A stretch of 64,000 nt of DNA from Fabrea salina (Eukaryota > Ciliophora > Heterotrichea > Heterotrichida > Fabreidae), in contig JALIHJ010000037.1 in the NCBI GenBank assembly GCA_022984795.1, positions 62,001-126,000 on the forward strand, written 5' to 3'. A program made the translations under genes and the position numbers. Every line of letters starts with the position of its first letter. Within the stretch, counting starts at the first letter, position 1. Shown piece after piece: positions 26,917 to 36,321 of the stretch. The notes beneath the pieces are model-generated. The model made no database searches. It saw only the letters and a program-made list of their open reading frames with translations, and was not told where the DNA came from.

Positions 26917-28671
26917 ATGGTAGAAGCTGCCCAACCCCATATTCACATGTTGATAGGCCGCAAGTACTTCCCTGAACTAGATAAACTGATTAACTCTCCT
27001 CCTAGTCCCAGTTTGTTGTCTTCACTCAAAAATTTAAGGAACTTAAAAGAAGTATCGTCAATTGAAGACCTCAAGAAGCTTTCTGAACTACCATTAAGTC
27101 CTTTGTTCACCTCCTCCCAAAAAACCCTTGTTGAAAACCTGTACTTTGCTAGATTCATAAACGCAGCTGCCTCTAATCTTCACTTGAAAAGAGAGGATGC
27201 CATGGTTGCAATGCAGTACTTAGCCCACCTTGAATCCCAGAGCGAACTTAACCCCAAGAACGCCTGTGAAGCCCTTATTTCCCAAATAACCAATTCAGTC
27301 ATGGAAATAAACAACTTCGAGGAATTTTACCTCTGGCTAGACCTAAACGATTTAATCCTTGAAAAAGAATTCACTGACTTCGACTTAGCCATCACAGCCT
27401 TAGAAAACAAGTTCCGGACTTTGATTTCACAGCTGCTAAGTGCTGAAGACGTATCCAAAATGAGGGAGTGCATGGAACACCTTGCAAAAGTCCAAAGTAG
27501 GTGGGACGTGAATTCACTCAAGTCAATGATAGGAGAAAACATCTTAGTTTACATCAGAGGCAAAAAAGAAGAAGCTAGTGAAGAAGAACTGTTTACTTTT
27601 AAGCAAGCTTTGGACTCAATGAAGGACGCTGAGTTCGACCAGGACACCAACCTTAGAATTGAGGAATTAGCGAACGGCCTTAAAATAGAAATCAGACAAC
27701 TCAGCACTGAAGACTTTTTCCTTTCAAGGTCCTCAATTCCCAGTGAACCCATTGACTTCAATTACTTCCAAAAATGCGAAGAACTCAAAAACGGACTTGA
27801 AATCAAAGAAACTAAGTACAGGTTCCAGCACGGAAGCATCTGGGTGAACTTACTCAAAGCTACCATCAACCATAAAGGCAAGAAAACCACAGTAGCTATT
27901 AAACGCTACGAAACTGCTAACTCAGAAGAACTCAAAAACTACCAAAAGGAAATAGGGATCCTCAAAACTCTGAGTGAGTCTGAAATGGACGGCTTTTTGA
28001 AGCTGTACGGAGCTTACCTTGAAGAAAGTCCTGACCAAACCCTCAAGTACAGCTTAAACATTGTGATGGAGTACTGCAAAATAAACCTCCACGAAGAAAT
28101 CGTCAAAAGGAAGTCTGAAAACAGACCTTTCAGTCAAGAAGAACTCAATGACATGATTTTCCAGTTACTAAACGGGTTCACTTTTCTCCAAAACAAAAAA
28201 ATCAACCACTTAGATGTTAAACCCCACAACGTACTCATTACTGAAGACAACAAGTACAAAATAATCGACTTCAACGTAAGCAAAGCTGTTGAAAACTTCT
28301 GCTCCACTAGCACTATTCACAGTACTTCTGAAGGAACTATAGTAGGAACTGAGTTGTACTTAGCCCCTGAGTTGTATGAAGCTTACTCTAAGTTTAAAAG
28401 AAACGAAGGTCCTCGAACTACTCGCCACAAGCCTGTGCTTTCAGACGTGTTTAGCTTAGGACTTACTTTGCTTGAAGCAGCTACTCTAGATTCAAGGCAA
28501 TTCAACGCCCGCAAGTACTCAAGCGAACTAGTAAAGGTACTGGATTCTTTGCCTTACAACGGAGTAACTAAAAACCTCCTCAAATGCATGTTAGAGTTTG
28601 ACCCCAGAAAAAGACTTGACTTCAAAAACTTACTTGGAATGGCAACTGGATCCACCACTCAACCCAATTAG
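26917..28671 (+). CDS. Divergent Ser/Thr protein kinase with DFN instead of DFG
   Basis: 584 residues. The N-terminal ~280 residues are helical with no recognised domain (Leu/Glu-rich, LAHLESQSE repeats). The kinase domain spans ~290-575. Lys329 of VAIK is present. The glycine-rich loop is not recognisable (RFQHGSIWVNLL). The catalytic loop is HLDVKPHN (Asp433), so the HRD Arg is Leu. The metal motif is DFN (451-453) instead of DFG. The APE motif is intact (YLAPELYEA). Catalysis is plausible because Lys, both Asp and Asn are kept. I cannot assign a named family. Confidence 0.85.
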   Translation: MVEAAQPHIHMLIGRKYFPELDKLINSPPSPSLLSSLKNLRNLKEVSSIEDLKKLSELPLSPLFTSSQKTLVENLYFARFINAAASNLHLKREDAMVAMQYLAHLESQSELNPKNACEALISQITNSVMEINNFEEFYLWLDLNDLILEKEFTDFDLAITALENKFRTLISQLLSAEDVSKMRECMEHLAKVQSRWDVNSLKSMIGENILVYIRGKKEEASEEELFTFKQALDSMKDAEFDQDTNLRIEELANGLKIEIRQLSTEDFFLSRSSIPSEPIDFNYFQKCEELKNGLEIKETKYRFQHGSIWVNLLKATINHKGKKTTVAIKRYETANSEELKNYQKEIGILKTLSESEMDGFLKLYGAYLEESPDQTLKYSLNIVMEYCKINLHEEIVKRKSENRPFSQEELNDMIFQLLNGFTFLQNKKINHLDVKPHNVLITEDNKYKIIDFNVSKAVENFCSTSTIHSTSEGTIVGTELYLAPELYEAYSKFKRNEGPRTTRHKPVLSDVFSLGLTLLEAATLDSRQFNARKYSSELVKVLDSLPYNGVTKNLLKCMLEFDPRKRLDFKNLLGMATGSTTQPN

Positions 28672-28681
28672 CTAAATTTAA

Positions 28682-29731
28682 ATGGAACTTGAAGAAGAAG
28701 TGTTTTTAAACTACTTGACAGCCGACAACAACGCAAAAGTAGTTTCGAGTTCTTCCCACGCCCACGGGTGCTTGGCTTCTAACCTTTTGAATTCAAACCC
28801 ACGCAGGCTCTGGCTGAGCAAAGAAGGTTTGCCGCAAGACTTCACAATAGACTTGACAGAGTTAAGAGAAAAAAGAGTTTTTGAGTGTTTTGGGTGGAGT
28901 TGCTGGCATGCTTACAGTTCCAACCCTTCTGTTGTGGAACTCTACCTAGGCCAAGAAAACAAGTTTGTCAAGTGGGCTACTCTTTACTCAGAACTAAGAC
29001 CTGGCGCACAGTACTTTGCAATCGACCCTATAGACAACTGGGACTACTTAAAAGTAGTAGTGACTAACACCTTTGGTGCCAGCAAAACTTATATGAACCA
29101 AGTATTTTTGTTTGACGAAGTTCCTCGAGCAAGGAGAACTAGGCCTGACCTAGATAACTCTTTAGAGTCCAGTGAAGTGGTTAGCTATGCAGAAGTTCCT
29201 TCTGAGGAGTCTTCTTTCATCAAAACTGACGAAAACTACAAGTACAAACTCACTCACCAACTCATGGACTTAGAAGAGCAAATTAAAATGCTCAAGCTAA
29301 CTCGTGAACCCGAAGACTCTCCAGCAGACCCCCAACCTCAAATAGACCCTGAGAACCAAGAGATCGAAACCATCAAACAAGAAGTTTCTAAGTGGTCTTC
29401 CACTGTTTCAGATCTTAAGTCTAACATTTCTTCACTTGTCCAAAACGTTAAATCCTTACAAGAAACCATCACTACTCAAAAAGTCCCCAAAAAGCCTCTT
29501 TCAGACATTTCTTACACCGAAAACTTTTCAAAGGCTTGGAACCGCCAGATGCAGAACTGGGAAAACAAAGTGCTAAACCCACTTTTGAAGCAAACTCAAA
29601 AACCCCCCAACGACGTAGGCGCTATCCTAACTCAACTTCAGTCAAAACTAGAAGAAAAGTCCCGCAAAATCAGAGAACTCCAAGAAGGCAGGTCCAGAAA
29701 CACCTCTAAAATGTCAACTGAATTATACTAA
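28682..29731 (+). CDS. Protein with N-terminal galactose-binding-like (F5/8C-type) domain and coiled coil
   Basis: 349 residues. Residues ~10-140 look like a discoidin/jelly-roll domain of the kind used in BTB/kelch and intraflagellar or centrosomal proteins: SSHAHGCLASNLL near the start, RRLWLSKEGLPQDFTIDL, then FECFGWSCWHAYSSNPSVVELYL is the central sheet. Residues ~190-335 are coiled coil. There is no signal peptide, so it is intracellular. I infer a cytoskeletal or ciliary adaptor. Its stop codon directly abuts the stop of the convergent gene, with no intervening base. Confidence 0.8.
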   Translation: MELEEEVFLNYLTADNNAKVVSSSSHAHGCLASNLLNSNPRRLWLSKEGLPQDFTIDLTELREKRVFECFGWSCWHAYSSNPSVVELYLGQENKFVKWATLYSELRPGAQYFAIDPIDNWDYLKVVVTNTFGASKTYMNQVFLFDEVPRARRTRPDLDNSLESSEVVSYAEVPSEESSFIKTDENYKYKLTHQLMDLEEQIKMLKLTREPEDSPADPQPQIDPENQEIETIKQEVSKWSSTVSDLKSNISSLVQNVKSLQETITTQKVPKKPLSDISYTENFSKAWNRQMQNWENKVLNPLLKQTQKPPNDVGAILTQLQSKLEEKSRKIRELQEGRSRNTSKMSTELY

Positions 29732-30724
29732 TCACATAAAACAAAACTTTATTCCACAGCACCCTAAACCATCGTTTCCTTCCAAAATAATAGAAAGTTG
29801 GTCTTCTTCAGAGTCTTTGTTGCCTAGTTTGTTTTCGTAAAGCTCTTCTGGATGGGACTCAAAGTCAGGGAACTCAAACATAGGCTTGGTCGACTCCATC
29901 AACCCGCCTGAAGCCGTTCCGTGGTGCAGGGGCGTCGAAGAAACAGCCCTTTCCTCACATCCACTTAGCGAAGTAGACCTTGAAAACTTACTGAGTTCGT
30001 TAGTGATTTCCTCGTGTTCGCCCTGTTCAATACTTAACTTCACTTCAGCTATTTTTTCTTCGTAAGTAAGGATTTCTGCGTTGATTTGTGCTATTTTGGC
30101 AAGGTGCAGTTTGACTTTTCGGTCTAGTTCTGGAAGTCTTATTTTGGAAGCAGTGAGAGTGTCTTTTTTAAGTTTGTATTCTACAGTAGAACTGATCCAC
30201 TCCAATAGTACAAGTGCAGGCTGGAGTCTTTGCAGTTTGCTTTGCAAAAATGAAAAGTTCTTCCAAACGGGCATGAGTAGATTCAGTTGTTCTTGTGCTA
30301 AGTCCTCAGGTTTGACGCTGTTCATCAAGCTCTTGAGGGGAGTGAAGTTTTTAGTCATGGCTTGAAAAGTCTTCCAAGAAGAGTCTTTTTGGTCAAGTAA
30401 AACCATGAATTTCTCACACAGTTCCAAAAGTGTTGAGGAAGGCGATCTGACTTTGCCTAGTTCTAAACAGTACTCTTTGGTAAACTGCCAGTTTGAGTCT
30501 TTGATGGCTTCAAGAGCTCTGTGGGTTTCTTGGGTGAAGAAGTCTATTTGTTGTTTGGTAAGGTTTAGTTGCGAAGATGAACGTTCTAGTTTTTCTTTTT
30601 CAAGTTTGAGTTTCTTCCTTGCTTCTTTAGACTCTGACTCTAGCTAAGTTTCTGTTACGTTTTTAAGTTCTCGTTTTAGCAACTGCAAAGCGTTTGCTGA
30701 CAACTCTACATCCTCATATTCCAT
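29732..30724 (-). CDS. Coiled-coil protein, dynein-stalk-like segment, one 15-nt intron
   Basis: Exon 1 (30659-30724) and exon 2 (29732-30643) give 325 residues from MEYEDVELSANAL. Without splicing the gene would appear to start only at an internal Met. The N-terminal ~60 residues and residues ~195-240 are coiled coil. The central part (about 110-200), with LKSLMNSVKPEDLAQEQ and LVLLEWISSTVEYKLKKDTL, resembles the region just before the microtubule-binding stalk of dynein heavy chains; this is a weak, inferred match. The C-terminus is acidic and ends GCCGIKFCFM, with clustered cysteines that could be palmitoylated. Confidence 0.75.
30644..30658 (-). other. 15-nt intron in coiled-coil gene
   Basis: The coding strand reads GTAACAGAAACTTAG, ending in an in-frame TAG. 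It is phase 0 after codon 22. Removal leaves a continuous Lys/Glu-rich helix across the junction. Confidence 0.9.
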
Positions 30725-30732
30725 TGTTTAAA

Positions 30733-33700
30733 TTAGTTAGTTTTCATCTTGCCTGTTTTGGAGAGTCCAAGGCGGTGACTGAAGTTCCAAGCTGAGTTGA
30801 TTTTTGCCCTGACAGAGTTGAGTATGAACTTCCATACGCAAAACAAATACATAAGGCTGAACACACAAAGACAAAATATCAACCATAAAGTTTGATACTG
30901 TGAGCTTTCGGTTGAGTCCTCCACATGACTTATATACAGTTTTTTGAATCTATCGATTTCTTCTGTAATACCAAGGTAAAGTTTATACCCGTGCCTGAGT
31001 TCTTCAAGAGACTCGCTTTGGTTAAGTCCTAGAATCTCTTCCATGTAGTTTCTGTAAAAAATAATACCACTTACTAAGCCTTTTTTCAACTCCTTCAGCT
31101 CAAGTGGACTTGCTTCATAAACTATGTCTTTGACAGAGGAGTCAATTGGAACAGCATTGGATCTGTAGTAGTTGTCATAGAAAACAGATATCCTCTTGGC
31201 TTCTTCCTTAGCTTCAACAAACATATCTTTAGGAGAGTACACCTGGGAAAAATTCATCAAACCCAAGTATATTGAAGCAGGAGTGCCTAGCAAAGTAGTT
31301 TCTTTAGCCCACTCCCACATTTTCAAGAGGTCGCTGAACTGACTCAGAGCTTTGTGGTAGTAGTCAGGGCGCATTATCATAAAGTAAGAAGTTTGCTTCA
31401 CAGACAAGTACAGCACAAAGAAGTAACCAGAAACCACAAACACCAAAACTGCCAAAGACAGTGCTAAGGATATCCAAGAGTTGTAGTGCTTTAAGTTTTG
31501 CCTTTTTCTTTTTTTGACTTCTTCTTTTAAGTCCTCTTCTAAAAGAATGTTTTCGTCAAAAGTAGGCAAGTACTCCAGACGGTCAATCGTTTTTCCAAAC
31601 CTCTCCCTTATTTCGCCTTCTGGGAAGTCAAACACTATGTTCCAAATGTTCTTTGAGCACTTTTGGAGCTGGTAAAGTTTCCAGGCTATAAGTAGAATCC
31701 CTAGAGAACACACTATTCCGGTGACTCCGTATGTTAATACTACGTAACCGTCCAGAATTGCTATGTAGTTTTCCCACTCGTTTTCGTACAATTTTTGCGA
31801 AGCGTTAGAGTACTTAGTTGACTCTCCGTAGCCATTCCTAAATAAATAGTAAATGCTAGGGTTGCCCATGCCCAAGTCTTCATTTAGGTTTTCTTTTAAG
31901 TTTTTGAGGTGCTTTTTGAAGTCAGAAGTAATGTCAAACATGTTTTTTTTTCGCATCAAGTAGTTCCCGTTAATTGACTCCCAAACAGGAATAATGTTTT
32001 CAAAGTACAAATTGAACTTAGGGTTTTCCTCCCAGTTGGCTGAGTCATCTTTAATAGTTTTGTCTGCGGTTTCTAAGTCTTCGATTAATCTAGTAAGTAA
32101 GGTTTCGTACTTCTCAAAGGGTTGAAGGTAGCTTATTCCCATAGACTCTAGGTCTAACAGTCTTGCTAAGTTTGCAGAATGCTGCATGATTTCAGTTCTT
32201 CTGGCTATCATAAAGTTAACATCGTCTAGGGTTTCAGACTGTATAACTGTAGTTGAAAAGAAGTAAGCCACAACTCCGTTCAGGCACAAGAAAGTAAATA
32301 TCATTACCACCAAAGCAATTTGTACATTTTTAACTGAACTGTTTACCATGGAAATCATAGCAATGTTTTCTTGTTTAGAACTACTGTTGCTGCCCTTACT
32401 TGAAGACCCTGCAGCTGAGGAGCCACTCATCATGCTGATACGTTTATTTTTTCTTCTCTCTATAAAAGTGTCATCAGCTATTTGGGACTTGGTTGCAGAA
32501 CTCACAGTAAGGGACTTTTTGGGGTTTATACTGATTATGTCAGCTTCTTCTCGGAAGTTTACACTCAGGCCTTGTCTCTTTTGGGGATGAGAGGACTCAA
32601 GTAGTGTTTGTGAAATCGAGCGATCGTAGTTATCAACCTGGTCTGAGAACTGGTCTCTGAAGTATTCGATGTTTCCTTGGCCTTCTACACAAATCATAAG
32701 CAAAAAGTGCTCAGAGTAAATTTCTAAATCTATAGCAAAAACCCAAACATCTCCAAAAATATTGTAGGGTTCACTTAAGTCTCTAGTACCTTCATAAAAC
32801 TCAGGCACAACATTAACAATGTACAAACCTTTGCAAAAACCCTCCTTAATCCTTAGTTCTTTTGCGAACCCTTCAGTGTGCCCAAGAATAAGCCCAGAGT
32901 TATCCATTAAAGCTACTTCTTGGTCGAAGTCGTGCTTTCTGAAAGTTATGAGCAAAAAGGGCTTTCCATCAAGGGCTTCAAAGCTTATTTTTAACTGGAT
33001 AGCAACTAAATGGCCTTTTTTGTGCTTCATTAAAGACAGCTTTTCAAAGACGATTTCAGTTTGCATTGTTTTTTGCACAGTGTTTTGGATCATGAGGTTG
33101 TCAAAAAGACCAGTTCTTGGAGGGGCAAGCTTGTTTAAGTTGATTCCTGTGATTTCTTTGTAAGTATAACCGAGAGTGTCAAAAGCTTGAGTATTTGCAT
33201 AAGTAACCTTGCAAGGCTTACTCTGGTTGCAAGAAGCTATGATCACGCAGTTTTGGGAGTTGAACAAGCTTAAGTTAGCGCTGCTTCCTTGGTGTTTATT
33301 TTGGCTTAGGTCAGAAGCTATGAACTGCTTGCCTATTTCAGGTTTGTTGAACAACTCAGTTAAGAAAGTTCCATAAAGAGTGTTCAACTCCTTGCTTCTC
33401 TTATTAGTTTTCAGTAACTCTTTGTACTGGAATTTGAGTTTCTTAAGCTTAGGCTCTATTTCTTGCATGAACTGGACAAGTTTCTGAGTAGAAGGGTTAG
33501 GAGACAAGAGTTCCTTCCAAATGTCTATCAAAACACAAATAACGCTTTGGTCAAGCTTCACAGTTTCGTAAAAGTTTTTGTTGAACTTTAAGTAGTTAAA
33601 CACATCTGACTTTTCTTCTGCTTGGAACGTTTTGAGACACTTCAAGAACTGATACTCCTCGTACATAGTGCTGTGGGTTTCGTACACAGGAGTAAGTTTT

Positions 33701-34905
33701 AGTCGAGCGTTGATGTGGTCATTCAAAACTCCGTAAAGGTTGTAGCAAAGCCACACTTGGAGCATTTTGTAGTCTTGGAGTTCATGGTTTTTAAGTATTT
33801 CAACGTAAGTTTCGAAAATGTTTGTTTCAGTTTTAAAAGCTTCTCTTAGGTAAACTTCGCATTCCCAGGGGGAACTAAAGTTAGGCTTCTTCATGATTCT
33901 TTGGTACCTTAAATCAATCAGCTTGTAAGCCAAAACTCCGAAGAAAGGAGAAATAACTACAATGAAAAGCATAATCATAGTTGCATTGTCAAAACTCAGT
34001 CCTAGCAAAAAGCTTGTAGAGAACCAGAAACCCAACAAAGGCACTGCTGCATGGGCGTAATTCATACTTTTGCGGTAGTAAGGCAAGTAGTAAACATAGT
34101 TAGCACATTCAACTAGGTTCAGGCCTGCTGCAACTAAGTAGTAAAAGGTGAGGTTGAGAGGCATTATGGTAAAAAGTCCCAGCACTTGCAGGTACTTAGT
34201 TGCAATACGAACGTTTTCACAGTAAGGAGAAGCTTTGGCAGTAGGGATTTGGTTAGTCATGTAGTGACGTATTTCGAACACAAAGGTTTGGTAGATCAAA
34301 ATCAAAACAGGATGTAGCATAGTAATCAAAACCGCCAAAGCAAAGGTCCAAGTTCCGTCAATGCTGGACTCTATGTCGTACTCAGGAAGGTACTTCTCCG
34401 TGGGCACAGGGTACTTTATGTAAGTAAAAGCTATGCAAACCGTCGGGATGAATAGGGGCTTTGAAATCAAGGAAACAGCCAAGGCAAAGCAAGGGCCGAC
34501 GAAAGAGTGCTTTACTTCTTTTTTAGAGGCGTATTCGTACATTAAGTACATTACAAAGCTTGCAGAACACAGACAGATCCCTGCACAAGTGATCAGCAAG
34601 AAATATTGAACACCGATGCTGAAGCTTAAGTAGTCGACTCTTGAGTAGGCTATTACTTTCCATAAAGGGAAGTAAGTGTCCCAGTCTTTAATCGGAAGTT
34701 CTTTTGTATAATAGAGACTTAAGAGCTGAATCATGTCCCAGAAAAGGTAAACAAAAACGGGAAATCCGTGTCTTATCCGGTTTTCGTTGGTTTTCTTTTG
34801 TTCTGAAACCCAAAACATTGACTCGTAGAACGAGTTTTTGACGGCTCTTAAAGCTTCAAGTTCCAACTCATAGTCGGAGTTCTTGTTTCGTGGACCTGAA
34901 ATCAT
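30733..34905 (-). CDS. TmcB-like giant multi-TM protein with PAS domain (paralogue 2)
   Basis: 1390 residues with the same plan as the protein at 18107-22252. About eight N-terminal membrane helices (~35-330) are followed by a TPR-like helical region. A PAS domain lies at ~550-660 (VIIASCNQSKPCKVTYANTQ, AFDTLGYTYKEITGINLNKL). Further TM helices lie near 862, 1053, 1147 and 1338, with long intervening helical loops. A Ser-rich insert (SSAAGSSSKGSNSSSK) precedes TM ~862. The PAS is better preserved here than in the first paralogue, so it may bind a ligand or cofactor. Function is unknown in ciliates; the family is named from Dictyostelium tiny macrocysts B. Confidence 0.87.
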   Translation of the reverse strand: MISGPRNKNSDYELELEALRAVKNSFYESMFWVSEQKKTNENRIRHGFPVFVYLFWDMIQLLSLYYTKELPIKDWDTYFPLWKVIAYSRVDYLSFSIGVQYFLLITCAGICLCSASFVMYLMYEYASKKEVKHSFVGPCFALAVSLISKPLFIPTVCIAFTYIKYPVPTEKYLPEYDIESSIDGTWTFALAVLITMLHPVLILIYQTFVFEIRHYMTNQIPTAKASPYCENVRIATKYLQVLGLFTIMPLNLTFYYLVAAGLNLVECANYVYYLPYYRKSMNYAHAAVPLLGFWFSTSFLLGLSFDNATMIMLFIVVISPFFGVLAYKLIDLRYQRIMKKPNFSSPWECEVYLREAFKTETNIFETYVEILKNHELQDYKMLQVWLCYNLYGVLNDHINARLKLTPVYETHSTMYEEYQFLKCLKTFQAEEKSDVFNYLKFNKNFYETVKLDQSVICVLIDIWKELLSPNPSTQKLVQFMQEIEPKLKKLKFQYKELLKTNKRSKELNTLYGTFLTELFNKPEIGKQFIASDLSQNKHQGSSANLSLFNSQNCVIIASCNQSKPCKVTYANTQAFDTLGYTYKEITGINLNKLAPPRTGLFDNLMIQNTVQKTMQTEIVFEKLSLMKHKKGHLVAIQLKISFEALDGKPFLLITFRKHDFDQEVALMDNSGLILGHTEGFAKELRIKEGFCKGLYIVNVVPEFYEGTRDLSEPYNIFGDVWVFAIDLEIYSEHFLLMICVEGQGNIEYFRDQFSDQVDNYDRSISQTLLESSHPQKRQGLSVNFREEADIISINPKKSLTVSSATKSQIADDTFIERRKNKRISMMSGSSAAGSSSKGSNSSSKQENIAMISMVNSSVKNVQIALVVMIFTFLCLNGVVAYFFSTTVIQSETLDDVNFMIARRTEIMQHSANLARLLDLESMGISYLQPFEKYETLLTRLIEDLETADKTIKDDSANWEENPKFNLYFENIIPVWESINGNYLMRKKNMFDITSDFKKHLKNLKENLNEDLGMGNPSIYYLFRNGYGESTKYSNASQKLYENEWENYIAILDGYVVLTYGVTGIVCSLGILLIAWKLYQLQKCSKNIWNIVFDFPEGEIRERFGKTIDRLEYLPTFDENILLEEDLKEEVKKRKRQNLKHYNSWISLALSLAVLVFVVSGYFFVLYLSVKQTSYFMIMRPDYYHKALSQFSDLLKMWEWAKETTLLGTPASIYLGLMNFSQVYSPKDMFVEAKEEAKRISVFYDNYYRSNAVPIDSSVKDIVYEASPLELKELKKGLVSGIIFYRNYMEEILGLNQSESLEELRHGYKLYLGITEEIDRFKKLYISHVEDSTESSQYQTLWLIFCLCVFSLMYLFCVWKFILNSVRAKINSAWNFSHRLGLSKTGKMKTN

Positions 34906-35105
34906 ATTTATGACCTAAAAAGAGGCCTTTAAACGAATAAGTTGCTTAAACTAGTAACAATAAACTTCCTAAGCGAAGTTTAAGTATGGTTTTGTTCTGC
35001 TTGAATTTTCTCATTTTAATGCTGAATTGCTTCTTAGGTTATTATTTATTTATACGAATTATTGTAAGCTGTCTAGGCTCCTGGGTTGAATTCTTAGGGT
35101 GTTAG

Positions 35106-35260
35106 CTAGGGTATCTTTTTCTTTGAGTTCTTCTCCGAGCTCTTGCACTGTTTCTTAGTTAGTTTCTTTCTGGTCTTAATGACAGTGTTAGCGTAGTTCT
35201 TGATTGCTCTGTCTTTCTGTATTATTAGCTTCTTTGACTGGAAAATCGCAAGAAACACTT
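35106..35260 (-). pseudogene. C-terminal gene fragment, inverted copy A
   Basis: On the minus strand a frame runs to a TAG at 35106-35108 and encodes KDRAIKNYANTVIKTRKK followed by a Lys-rich tail. It has no plausible start codon or upstream domain. It shares the DRxIKNYxN...IKTRK signature with the plus-strand fragment at 35238-35495. It looks like the 3' end of a duplicated gene whose 5' part is missing. The family is unknown. Confidence 0.4.
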
Positions 35261-35379
35261 CGAACCAAGGGAATCACTAATCTGCCACTTATTACTAGAG
35301 TCAGGAAAACCAGAAGAAGAAAAATTAGACAGAGAAATAAAGAACTACGTCAACGTCATCATCAAGACCAGAAAAACCC
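35162..35379. repeat. Imperfect inverted repeat, 55-nt arms
   Basis: Arm 1 is 35162-35216 and arm 2 is 35325-35379, facing each other across 108 nt. By hand count, 41 of 55 positions match. The arms correspond to the shared coding signature of the two gene fragments, so this is a diverged inverted duplication, not a perfect hairpin. Confidence 0.6.
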
Positions 35380-35495
35380 CACAAGAAGAGACAGAACAAG
35401 AAAAACCCTCAACCCAACAAGAAACACGAAAAGAAAAAACAGAACACCAGAAACCAACGAAAAAACACAAGAAAATCCAACCAGCAGAGGCCTAG
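35238..35495 (+). pseudogene. C-terminal gene fragment, inverted copy B
   Basis: The plus-strand frame is open for 85 codons between TGA at 35235-35237 and TAG at 35493-35495 and contains no Met. It encodes EEEKLDREIKNYVNVIIK, then a Glu/Lys/Gln-rich tail in the same codon style as the real genes. It is homologous in the DRxIKNY...IKTRK part to the minus-strand fragment just upstream. It is probably a 5'-truncated relic. An overlapping ATG frame from 35204 is Arg-rich and is only a shadow. Confidence 0.45.
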
Positions 35496-36321
35496 GCGCT
35501 TGAACTAGCTCGAATAAATAAATAAACTTCTTTGACTTGGAAGCAACCAACTCTAAGACAGGACATAAGTTCCTACCTGTGAATGAACGGCATATAATTT
35601 ATTAGAGATTCAATTGAGTAAGCCTCAAATAATTTCGACAACAAAGATTTAAATCGGGGCTGTGGAGCACCTAATCAATTCATAGTTGCTTAGGTTTAAA
35701 ATAAGCTTAGGGCTTATACCCTAAAACTCAGTATTGAATATAGTTTAATTGAAGAATCTGGTTACCCTCTAAATAGGCAAAATTAAAAGAACATATAGAG
35801 AACAAAACCCCTGAAGAAAACAGTAAAAATAACAAAAATTCAACTACAAAGATGTCACATGAATATTCTGAGGGCATTTGGCCTAAAAAATAAAATAACT
35901 AAAAAAATCTGGTCAAAGGTTGAATTAAGGTTCACTAGGCTAGTTAATTCTCTTTAAATCTCAGTGTCTAGCCTTGAATGGATTTGATTACACAAAAGAT
36001 AAGCAGTCCACAGCCTTGAAACTATTTCCATTTTCTTCGACACAAAAATAACTGCTAGATAGTAATTTTCTCTACAAGTCAAAAATTAAGACTTTACAAG
36101 AAACCATACACTGGAAAACAATCAAAAAGTGAAAATCTAAGTACAAAGTGCAGTAGCACTTTTCAAGTAATTATAGACTCTGTAAGATACACTGAAGAAC
36201 AAGTGAGTACATGCCTGTACTACAGTTCTTTAAAGTGAATTTGGAATGTAGTTCTGTGCATTTTTAAATCTTAGAGTTTTAAAGCTAAGTTAATCATTTT
36301 TAAGGTTGTAGTAAAAATAAA

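Larger units (their letters stand above)
34906..36321. other. Gene-poor 1.4-kb region
   Basis: This is the longest stretch without a complete gene. It is A/T-rich, with runs such as TTATTATTTATTTATA near 35040. Apart from the two inverted coding fragments at 35106-35495, I see no ORF with the codon style of the other genes, no tRNA fold and no terminal repeats of a transposon. The segment 35520-36320 holds nothing I can name; it could be an untranslated RNA, regulatory DNA or a decayed gene. Confidence 0.5.

Noticed and set aside
35204-35503. Arg/Thr-rich 99-codon ORF
   Set aside because: It overlaps a frame with normal codon style (35238-35495) that shares a conserved signature with an inverted copy; the ATG frame is its shadow.
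36182-36197. 16-nt GTAAGATACACTGAAG resembling an intron
   Set aside because: Neither side joins open reading frames, so it is probably chance in A/T-rich DNA.
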